Assembly: GCA_947561715.1 (NCBI GenBank)
Contig: OX387200.1
Span: forward strand, 21,764,501 to 21,828,500
From: Ascidia mentula
Taxonomy: Eukaryota > Chordata > Ascidiacea > Phlebobranchia > Ascidiidae
Length of the DNA: 64,000 nucleotides
Reading direction: 5' to 3'
The notes beneath the pieces were generated by a model. That model made no database searches. It saw only the letters and a list, made by a program, of their open reading frames with translations, and was not told where the DNA came from. Shown piece by piece: positions 33,484 through 42,600 of the stretch. The stretch's first letter is position 1. Each line of letters opens with the position of its first letter. The translations under genes were made by a program, and so were the position numbers.

Positions 33484-36282
33484 ATGTATAATCAGAAGTT
33501 TCAAAAGAGTTTAAAGAAGCTGACGTCAAAACTAATATCGACTTTAACGGATTTTAACGAAGGGACTGAAAACTATGATTCGTGTATGGAATTTTCCCTT
33601 TCTAACTTTCTTCATCATCGATATCTGGAAGCGGACAGTCACAAAATCGGGCGCCAATTTACAGCGCTTAGTGAAAAGTTTTTCATTCATTCCCAACCTG
33701 AAAAAGCAAAATTGCTGCAGAAGTTGTTCACTTACTTTGTGTCCAACAATATTTCCGAAACCAGTTATTCTAAAAGCCAAGTGCATTATAGTTTACTCAA
33801 TATTATCCTGAACCTGTCTGATAGACCAATAAATGCCTCCTACAGCCAAACAAAATCAAAGGCCAAGAATAAAAAGCAGGACAATACTGACTGGAGAGCT
33901 TACCTTCTGGAAGGAGAGGACAATCCCAAGTTATGGGGCTGGGGTGATTCCCCCATTTCCTCAGATGATGAAGATGTAAGTTTTGACCTGGAGCAAGTTC
34001 CAACTAAAACCACACAGAATGATGAATGTCACCCTTCACATGTACCACTGCCAGTTTTTAAACAACTAAAGTCAGATAAATGTGTGAAATTGGTTGAAAG
34101 CTATTGGAAACACAAAGTGTCAGATTTGGATCGACAAGCCATTCACAGTGGTTTGTGCAAGGTGCAGAGTCAACCAACTAACACCCGAGCAACTTTTTTG
34201 ACCGAGTGGCATTTGTTGAGGGAAACAATTTGGCTTCTATCAGGAAGAGATAACTTACATGTTTATCCAGATGAGAATGCTTCTGAAAAGTTACTACTTT
34301 CACATCAAACTGAAAAAAGTGTCCAAGAAAATATAGCCACGTTTGGCGAGTGTGGCAAACACATTTCAAAACTTAGAAGTTTTGTCTTTTCCTCTAAGTC
34401 TCATGAATCGTTGACTTATGAAGCATTTAGCTTCGGATTGTTGGCATACTTTAAATGGTTAGAAACAGACCTTATGACCTTGGAAAAGCTTGTCGTAAAA
34501 TTGGAAGACACTTTCTTGCTTGATGATTTGAAGGAACAGCTCATGCATCAACTTAACATATTAAATACTATCAGCAATGTATATGATTCCTCAATTGGCG
34601 GTGATACTTCTGATGACACAACAGCTGTAAGAGCATGTCGCTTGCTTGGTGCTATCAGTTCTGCTTTACTTGACGAATGGAACCAACAGATTTTGGATGG
34701 TAGTGATAAGGTGAACAGTGTTGACGTCTTATTGTTTCTGTGGCTCGAGACAATTCAACCATACATAAATGTTATTGATGGATGGATTAGTATTGGTGAA
34801 TTGGTTGATCCAAAGCAGGAGTTTGTGCTGCAACGACAATTAAATGTACCAAATTGTCAGGATGTGCAGTTCTGGAACAAAGCAGTTTCGAAAGTTGTTG
34901 TCAATGTCAAAGAACAACTACCATGGTTACACCAACTGCTTGAGAAAGTTATTACTGGTGGCAAATCTATGGAAATTGTCAAGACATTGCTAATACAACC
35001 TAGTAAAAACAACTTTGCACCAAATGCTGGTAAAGCAAAGACCAAACTTTATTCCATTTTCAAGACAAACTTTCTTGCAATGCTTGGAAACGTTGCTGTT
35101 TCACAATCAGACTTTAAAGAAGGAAAAAAATCCACTGCGAAACAAAAAGGAGACATTTTATTGCAAACAAATTTCAAAATTTTATGTGACCAGGAGGACT
35201 TTACCGAGCCAGTTGTTGCAAATTTGTCAAAGTTGTGCCGAAGTGAGATACCTTTGCCTGTATTAATACAACGGTCTCTTTATCCCTTAGTTGATGAAAA
35301 ATGCAGATTGGCTTGTAGAAGCTTGTTGGATGTGTTTCAATCCCACTTTGGGTTAGCATCTTCATTAGAAGTGTTTCATAACTTCCACTTAATGGGTTGG
35401 GGTGATGTGTTACATGAATTCTGCACTAACATATTTCAGGACATTGCAAATTACGGCAACATTAGCCAGGATCTGGTGGGATTAAACATTCTTCTTCAGG
35501 AGGCAATCGCTCAAAAATCATCAACACCAGTAGATGTTTATGTGACACACAAGAGTTTAAAAAATAAGCTACCTGACCGTCAAGGATTGCTTGGAGAGAA
35601 AATATGCAAGAAACAGCCACAACGGCATTCGATTACTTTAACCGATGATTTGCACATTGCATATGATGTTGTTTGGCCTGTTGCTTTAATTCTATCTGAA
35701 GAATCCATCGAAACTTATCAGAGAATATTCAGTTATCTCATGCAAATCAAACGTGCTGTGCACAGCGTTGAGTGTTTGAAATTTGAAACAATTTTTGAGA
35801 AGAATGGCCCAGATACTTGTCAGGGTGACATGCCAGTCTCGTTGAAATCACACCGACTTGCTGTTCTTCGGGCTAAAATTTTGCATCTGCTCAAACATTG
35901 GCACAGCTTTATAATGGTTAGTGTTATACAAGCTGAGAAAGCAACGTTTACTGACCAACTTCAGAATGCACAAAATTTAGATGACATTATTCATGCACAC
36001 AGTGAATTCCTCAAGCGAGTCAGCTCACTTTGCTTGCTAGAGAAGAGAAACCAAGCTGAAAAACTGGTGCATGGTACCCTGGTGAAAATCATGACCCAGG
36101 CAATTGCTTTTGGGATGATTTGGGAAAGAGGTGTACAAAATATCAGTGGCAAATTACTACTCAAGAAGGAATCTGACTTTAATGAATGTAGTGAATTTTT
36201 GGGCCGTATTTTGAAGACGATTTCAAGCAGAGGTTCAATGCCAGTTTTAGATTCCTTGGCTTATTCAGTCTTGCCTCCTTAA
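33484..36282 (+). CDS. TUBGCP5: Gamma-tubulin complex component 5
   Basis: GCP5 is a structural subunit of the gamma-tubulin ring complex, which nucleates microtubules at centrosomes and spindles. This copy is a single exon of 932 residues (human GCP5 is about 1020). The start is the first ATG at 33484; the frame stays open slightly upstream but only from non-ATG codons. N-terminal family wording includes FSLSNFLHHRYLEADSHKIG and a GCP5-type YLLEGED segment. The central region has RETIWLLSG, which opens the first GRIP domain, then LFLWLETIQPYINVIDGWI. The second GRIP domain, which contacts gamma-tubulin, lies in the C-terminal third (ending SRGSMPVLDSLAYSVL). Lack of introns in an intron-rich neighbourhood suggests an old retrocopy or wholesale intron loss. 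The HAUS5-like gene is convergent, 199 bp away. Confidence 0.93.
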   Translation: MYNQKFQKSLKKLTSKLISTLTDFNEGTENYDSCMEFSLSNFLHHRYLEADSHKIGRQFTALSEKFFIHSQPEKAKLLQKLFTYFVSNNISETSYSKSQVHYSLLNIILNLSDRPINASYSQTKSKAKNKKQDNTDWRAYLLEGEDNPKLWGWGDSPISSDDEDVSFDLEQVPTKTTQNDECHPSHVPLPVFKQLKSDKCVKLVESYWKHKVSDLDRQAIHSGLCKVQSQPTNTRATFLTEWHLLRETIWLLSGRDNLHVYPDENASEKLLLSHQTEKSVQENIATFGECGKHISKLRSFVFSSKSHESLTYEAFSFGLLAYFKWLETDLMTLEKLVVKLEDTFLLDDLKEQLMHQLNILNTISNVYDSSIGGDTSDDTTAVRACRLLGAISSALLDEWNQQILDGSDKVNSVDVLLFLWLETIQPYINVIDGWISIGELVDPKQEFVLQRQLNVPNCQDVQFWNKAVSKVVVNVKEQLPWLHQLLEKVITGGKSMEIVKTLLIQPSKNNFAPNAGKAKTKLYSIFKTNFLAMLGNVAVSQSDFKEGKKSTAKQKGDILLQTNFKILCDQEDFTEPVVANLSKLCRSEIPLPVLIQRSLYPLVDEKCRLACRSLLDVFQSHFGLASSLEVFHNFHLMGWGDVLHEFCTNIFQDIANYGNISQDLVGLNILLQEAIAQKSSTPVDVYVTHKSLKNKLPDRQGLLGEKICKKQPQRHSITLTDDLHIAYDVVWPVALILSEESIETYQRIFSYLMQIKRAVHSVECLKFETIFEKNGPDTCQGDMPVSLKSHRLAVLRAKILHLLKHWHSFIMVSVIQAEKATFTDQLQNAQNLDDIIHAHSEFLKRVSSLCLLEKRNQAEKLVHGTLVKIMTQAIAFGMIWERGVQNISGKLLLKKESDFNECSEFLGRILKTISSRGSMPVLDSLAYSVLPP

Positions 36283-36335
36283 TTCTCTGTGGGAATTGCA
36301 AATGAAATACTTTTTGTTGTTTAAAATTGTGTCAA

Positions 36336-36348
36336 AATAAACTTTATT
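36336..36348. terminator. Back-to-back polyadenylation signals of convergent genes
   Basis: AATAAA at 36336-36341 on + (TUBGCP5) and TTTATT at 36343-36348 (AATAAA on -, for the convergent gene) are separated by a single C, forming a 13-bp palindrome. Transcripts from both sides would overlap slightly. Confidence 0.65.
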
Positions 36349-36481
36349 CTTTTGAAAAATTTTGTCCATGGTTTAAGAAATACAGGCGAGACACATAGAA
36401 CTTCAAAAAGAATGCAGTTTAGGGTTGCAATAGAACAGTAAAAAACATTAAGAGAATATTCCGAACACATACAAAAATCAA

Positions 36482-37801
36482 TTATTTCCTCGTAATGACT
36501 TTCAAACTTGCTGCAATCTGTTCTTCATTTTCTTCTGTATATTTGGACAAAGTTTCACAAACTTTATCACAGTTAACAGCACATTCAACCTTTAGTTTAT
36601 TGAGGTTTTGTTTAAGTTCCAGTTCTAATTCTTCAAATGCTTTTGGTCTGTTAGAGTGATCATCCTTTGTTATGGTAAAATCCCTTAAAACATTTTCATT
36701 TTGCTTAAACGCAGTCAAAAATTGACGCAAGGTTTCATCAGACTGTGATTCCTTCATTCTAAACCATTTTCCCACAACTTCCTGAAGAGGGAGACAAATT
36801 TTTTGTTGCATTTCCTTCTCACATTCTGTGTAGGCACGGACTACACCCTTCAACAAGCTGTTCATGTAGTGTGTTTGTGTTCTGTGATAGGCTGCACTGT
36901 GCTCCAACTTGACTTGCATTTCTTTCATCTTTATCTTGTTCATGTGCATATAATAACTATGAAGTTTGCACAGCGAGTTCACACAGTTTTTTAACTCCTG
37001 CCTACGGTGCAAAGTAGATGGAAGACTTAGGAGAATCTCATCTGGTTTAAACATTCCATACTTTTCAGGTTTTTGAATGACTGCCCAAGGTGCAGAAGGA
37101 TGTAGCAATGAAACAGATAACAAGTCCGTGCAACAGTCATCAAGTGTGTGTATGCAAGATTCTGTGTGATCCTTGACATCAGTAAATGCTTTGCTGTAAA
37201 GGTACTTTTCGGGAAAGTCTGTTGAAGTGTTTTGTAAATCAACAGGAAAGTTAGCACAGAGCATGGTTTGATAAGATACAAGTTGTTTGTATAATTTGGA
37301 TAAGTTTAATTCAAGCTTGGCAACATGTTGCATGTTCAAATGTTTGCTGTTTCCACTGCAAACATCCAGACAGGAAACTTTTCCTGTTTTCGCAAATTTC
37401 CATCCCGATATCTGAGGTAAAGACAAATTTTCCAAGTTATTTCCTGCAGACTGTTTGATCAAACTACCTTTAAGCTTCTGTAGCCTTTGTATGTGAGATA
37501 CTAGGGATTTTCTTGCAATGGGTACAGTGGGTCCAGTACCTTGGTGTGCAAGTAGCTGCTGAAATTCTCCTGTGAGATCAATAATCTCATTTTCAATATC
37601 ATGCATCACACTTTCACGACAGGACAGTGCTTCTGATAATAGCATGCATTGTCTCTCGAGTTGTATTACTTGTGCTTTAAGCATGTAAGCTCGTCGAATG
37701 TCATAACTCTCCTCTCGATTCTCTTCAGTAAGCTGTTGAAACATATTCTGCATGCTTTTTAGCTCAGATTTGAGATGAGCCACATCACTATCATGCGCCA
37801 T
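36482..37801 (-). CDS. Coiled-coil protein, possible augmin subunit HAUS5
   Basis: A complete intronless frame of 439 residues, with an in-frame TAG shortly upstream of the ATG. It is helical and coiled-coil throughout: an N-terminal stretch (LKSELKSMQNMFQQLTEENR), then IRRAYMLKAQVIQLERQ, and a C-terminal helical half. The segment EMQQKICLPLQEVVGKWF resembles human HAUS5 (LQGIVGDWW within a similar helix), and LLSLPSTL has a weak HAUS5 echo. I recalled these matches; they were not computed. Augmin recruits the gamma-tubulin ring complex to spindle microtubules, which would fit the convergent TUBGCP5 neighbour, but neighbourhood is weak evidence in animals. It is shorter than human HAUS5 (about 630). 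It could be another coiled-coil protein. Confidence 0.45.
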   Translation of the reverse strand: MAHDSDVAHLKSELKSMQNMFQQLTEENREESYDIRRAYMLKAQVIQLERQCMLLSEALSCRESVMHDIENEIIDLTGEFQQLLAHQGTGPTVPIARKSLVSHIQRLQKLKGSLIKQSAGNNLENLSLPQISGWKFAKTGKVSCLDVCSGNSKHLNMQHVAKLELNLSKLYKQLVSYQTMLCANFPVDLQNTSTDFPEKYLYSKAFTDVKDHTESCIHTLDDCCTDLLSVSLLHPSAPWAVIQKPEKYGMFKPDEILLSLPSTLHRRQELKNCVNSLCKLHSYYMHMNKIKMKEMQVKLEHSAAYHRTQTHYMNSLLKGVVRAYTECEKEMQQKICLPLQEVVGKWFRMKESQSDETLRQFLTAFKQNENVLRDFTITKDDHSNRPKAFEELELELKQNLNKLKVECAVNCDKVCETLSKYTEENEEQIAASLKVITRK

Positions 37802-38101
37802 AGCTGACTGTTTTAAATCAACCTATGATCTAAAGGCAAAAGTGTGTTGCATCATTTCACCTATTTGAAATAGGTTAGTACAGATAATAGTGTACAAAAA
37901 AATGTTAACCACATGGAAAACTAATGAATGAAAAGATGACATAAGATAACAAATAAACCAGTAAAACAAAACTTCAAAGGTGACCAGCTGCATGGTAACA
38001 CAGTTCGATCTTTCCTTCCATGTCTCTTGTTGTGATATATCATTTAGGCATTGTAGACTTGCATGACACCACTGGCAAACATTGGCAGTCCATATATATT
38101 A
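37802..38101. other. Gap between HAUS5-like gene and ZNHIT1
   Basis: It holds the ZNHIT1 3' UTR and the 5' flank of the next gene on the same (minus) strand. Nothing else is seen. Confidence 0.4.
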
Positions 38102-39087
38102 TCAGACAGTCCACTTAAGACATCTTGTATCTTGGTGAGTACCAAGACATTTAACACTGCAGTATCTTGCACCACATGACACACAGGTGTAGGCAGATGA
38201 AAACCCACAAACGGAACAGAAATGGCGAGCAGGAAATCTGTTAAACAATAATATAAAAATAACTCCTGTTAATACCAACAAAAGCCTTAGTACTACTTAG
38301 CCCTAAAATTATAACAACAGTATGCAATGCTGCAACTGAGAATCAGTTCATGTCAAAACTCACTTAGAAGGAGGAACAACTGCAGTAAAATAGTTTGGAA
38401 GTTCACTGTTTCCTAATCCGGTTCTTTCCTCTTCTAAAACAGCGGCAAAAGTTTTTCGAAAGCGCTGTTTAAAATGGTCTCCTCTTGTCCTTTTTTTCTT
38501 TTTTGATGGCTGTGTTTCAACGTAAAAAATTGCTTATGTAAATTTTTTTTTCGAAAAATATCAACGCCTTGACTGTGATACCGATGAACCTAACCATCAA
38601 CATAAGAGGTTTTTTTCAATGAAGTTCAAGTTTAGTTACTTTTATCATTATACCGGCCCATTTTTAACAAAAACAAACAACAATTGTACATTTCCTTTTC
38701 GAACAAGATAATATTTGACCTGTTTCTCTTGTTCCACTTCCCCATCCTCCTGATCAGAAGGTATCCCAAATTTAGGTCTCTTTTTCTTCGGAGTGTCCAC
38801 ATGCTCCAAAGGATCTTCCTATAAAAATAGACAAAAACTATTTTGATAAAGGACACAAGTAGACTTTTGAATAACATAGCGGTTGGTTATGGCGTTGATG
38901 GTTTTTTTTCGGTTATGAGTTGTTGAAATTTAGTCAATACCTGAAAATTATCCTTTTCCAAAGCTTCTAGTTGTTTGTTAAGCCTTCGTTGTCTCGTGGC
39001 AACATCCAAAACCCTTCTAGAATTGGCTTCAAGTAGTCGAGAAGACTCACGTCTACCAGTTGTCGTTGAATCGATACCTGGTGGCAT
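38102..39087 (-). CDS. ZNHIT1: Zinc finger HIT domain protein 1 (SRCAP complex subunit)
   Basis: ZNHIT1 is a nuclear subunit of the SRCAP chromatin-remodelling complex, which deposits H2A.Z. Four exons on the minus strand: 39087-38941, 38818-38720, 38509-38364, 38237-38102; 175 residues in frame. The family block RRVLDVATRQRRLNKQLEAL sits near the N-terminus, followed by a basic KKKRTRGDHFKQRFRKTF segment and PNYFTAVVPPSK. The C-terminal HIT zinc finger reads FCSVCGF, YTCVSCGARYCSVKC, LGTHQDTRC and ends LKWTV, nearly identical to the human C-terminus. The start used is the first ATG (MPPGID); the frame opens upstream only from a TTG. High confidence. Confidence 0.95.
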
Positions 39088-39672
39088 CTTTTTCAACTGT
39101 GCTTTTATTTATCTTGTTGCAGAAAATTTAATTTCTTGCTTCGTTATTTCGCGGTTGCACGTACCTATGTCTCATCCGAATTATCTGTGGCCAAGTTATG
39201 TATCTATCAGTAAACCATGGTATTTTGTTATTGAAAGAAACGATTTGTTGCAAAAACTGTAATAATGTGTTACAACTGGTGTTCTTTAAGGATAATAAAC
39301 ATTTCGTGCACATTAAATGTCAATTTACTCACTACCAATGTGTAGCTCTCATCCATGCAACCAAATGTAGGGAAAGCTACCAACCTAGCGAAAGATTAAA
39401 AGAATATTTTTAATTTTTGGGGAGATGTTATATAGGTTATAGTCCAAACTCGTGTGTTGTACTAAGCTAATTCTCAAAGTATCATTGATTTAGGTGCCAT
39501 TATAGGTCATATTATTCTGTTTGTTCTAGTTTGCGTTCTGTTAGGTTAGATTATTTTTTTATCAAAACTTTTGTATTGGCGACTTACGTGTCTGAACATT
39601 TGTAACCTCTTAGATGTCAAAGGTTTCTCAATAATGTAGTTGATGAGAGATACTTGTTTAAAAGACTTGACA
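39088..39672. other. Divergent intergenic region between ZNHIT1 and the interrupted membrane-protein gene
   Basis: Likely shared 5' region for two divergent genes. A 71-codon open frame at 39198-39413 (+) with a CCKNC stretch has no recognised family and starts without clear context; I do not call it. Confidence 0.4.
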
Positions 39673-42600
39673 ATGTCTGGAGCTAAAACTTCAAACCATA
39701 AATTACATTTGCTGTGGAGGGGATTTTCGAGAAGGGGCTGTAACGTTACGGCTAACATAGGTAAGCGTCCAAGATCAGTAAATTGGACAAAATCGGTAAC
39801 CTAAATACGTGACTGCAGCGGCAAACAGGGAGGGTACATATTTTCATTCAAGGGGGATAATTGAAATCATTTACTTTATGCCTTGCACTGTGTCCACGAT
39901 AGGTAACTTTGTTATACGTTAGAGTAGTCACGCTATACCTTGTACTATGTCCATGATAGGTAAGTTTCTTAATTGTTAGGGTAGTCACGCAATACCTTGC
40001 ACTATGTCCATGATAGGTAAGTTTCTTAATTGTTAGGGTAGTCACGCTATACCTTGCACTATGTCCATGATAGGTAAGTTTGTTAAACGTTAGGGTAGTC
40101 ACGCTATACCTTGCACTATGTCCATGATAGGTAAGTTTCTTAATTGTTAGGGTAGTCACGCTATACTTTGCACTATGTCCATGATAGGTAAGTTTGTTAA
40201 ACGTTAAGGTAGTCACGCTATACCTTGCACTATGTCCATGATAGGTAAGTTTGTTAAACGTTAAGGTAGTCACGCTACACCTTGCACTATGTCCATGATA
40301 GGTAAGTTTGTTAAACGTTAAGGTAGTCACGCTATACCTTGCACTATGTCCATGATAGGTAAGTATGTTAAACGTTAGGGTAGTCACGCTATACCTTGCA
40401 CTATGTCCATGATAGGTAAGTTTCTTAATTGTTAGGGTAGTCACGCTATACCTTGCACTATGTCCATGATAGGTAAGTTTGTTAAACGTTAAGGTAGTCA
40501 CGCTATACCTTGCACTATGTCCATGATAGGTAAGTTTGTTAAACGTTAAGGTAGTCACGCTATACCTTGCACTATGTCCATGATAGGTAAGTTTGTTAAA
40601 CGTTAAGGTAGTCACGCTATACCTTGCACTATGTCCATGATAGGTAAGTTTGTTAAACGTTAGGGTAGTCACGCTATACCTTGCACTATGTCCATGATAG
40701 GTAAGTTTCTTAATTGTTAGGGTAGTCACGCTATACCTTGCACTATGTCCATGATAGGTAAGTTTGTTAAACGTTAAGGTAGTCACGCTATACCTTGCAC
40801 TATGTCCATGATAGGTAAGTTTGTTAAACGTTAAGGTAGTCACGCTATACCTTGCACTATGTCCATGATAGGTAAGTTTGTTAAACGTTAAGGTAGTCAC
40901 GCTATACCTTGCACTATGTCCATGATAGGTAAGTTTGTTAAACGTTAAGGTAGTCACGCTATACCTTGCACTATGTCCATGATAGGTAAGTTTGTTAAAC
41001 GTTAGGGTAGTCACGCTATACCTTGCACTATGTCCATGATAGGTAAGTTTCTTAATTGTTAGGGTAGTCACGCTATACCTTGCACTATGTCCATGATAGG
41101 TAAGTTTGTTAAACGTTAAGGTAGTCACGCTATACCTTGCACTATGTCCATGATAGGTAAGTTTCTTAATTGTTAGGGTAGTCACGCTATACCTTGCACT
41201 ATGTCCATGATAGGTAAGTTTGTTAAACGTTAAGGTAGTCACGCTATACCTTGCACTATGTCCATGATAGGTAAGTTTCTTAATTGTTAGGGTAGTCACG
41301 CTATACCTTGCACTATGTCCATGATAGGTAAGTTTGTTAAATACCTTGCACTATGTCCATGATAGGTAAGTTTGTTAAACGTTAAGGTAGTCACGCTATA
41401 CCTTGCACTATGTCCATGATAGGTAAGTTTGTTAAACGTTAAGGTAGTCACGCTATACCTTGCACTATGTCCATGATAGGTAAGTTTGTTAAACGTTAGG
41501 GTAGTCACGCTATACCTTGCACTATGTCCATGATAGGTAAGTTTCTCAATTGTTAGGGTAGTCACGCTATACCTTGCACTATGTCCATGATAGGTAAGTT
41601 TGTTAAACGTTAAGGTAGTCACGCTATACCTTGCACTATGTCCATGATAGGTAAGTTTCTTAATTGTTAGGGTAGTCACGCTATACCTTGCACTATGTCC
41701 ATGATAGGTAAGTTTGTTAAACGTTAAGGTAGTCACGCTATACCTTGCACTATGTCCATGATAGGTAAGTTTCTTAATTGTTAGGGTAGTCACGCTATAC
41801 CTTGCACTATGTCCATGATAGGTAAGTTTGTTAAATACCTTGCACTATGTCCATGATAGGTAAGTTTGTTAAACGTTAAGGTAGTCACGCTATACCTTGC
41901 ACTATGTCCATGATAGGTAAGTTTCTTAATTGTTAGGGTAGTCACGCTATACCTTGCACTATGTCCATGATAGGTAAGTTTGTTAAACGTTAAGGTAGTC
42001 ACGCTATACCTTGCACTATGTCCATGATAGGTAAGTTTGTTAAACGTTAAGGTAGTCACGCTATACCTTGCACTATGTCCATGATAGGTAAGTTTGTTAA
42101 ACGTTAAGGTAGTCACGCTATACCTTGCACTATGTCCATGATAGGTAAGTTTGTTAAACGTTAAGGTAGTCACGCTATACCTTGCACTATGTCCATGATA
42201 GGTAAGTTTGTTAAACGTTAAGGTAGTCACGCTATACCTTGCACTAATTCCATGATGGCTTACTTTGTTAAACGTTGAACAATTAACGAACTTACCTATG
42301 ATGGACATAGTGCAAGGTATAGCGTGACTACCCTAACGTTAAACAAAGCTACTTATTGCGTCACAATCCAAGGTATAACGGGACTACCCTAACAATTAAC
42401 GAACTTACCTATCATGGACATAGTGCAATGTATAGCGTGACTATCTTAACGTTTAACAAACTTACCTATCATGGACATAGTGCAAGGTATAGCGTGACTA
42501 CCCTGACGTTTAACAAACTTACCTATCATGGACATAGTGCAAGGTATAGCGTGACTACCTTAACGTTTAACAAACTTACCTATCATGGACATAGTGCAAG

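Noticed and set aside
39198-39413. 71-codon open frame with CCKNC between divergent genes
   Set aside because: No complete zinc-binding pattern or family match; the composition is compatible with chance.
39848-41299. 483-codon repetitive open frame on the minus strand
   Set aside because: It follows from a 57-bp unit being a multiple of three; there is no start context, no non-repetitive flank and no promoter evidence.
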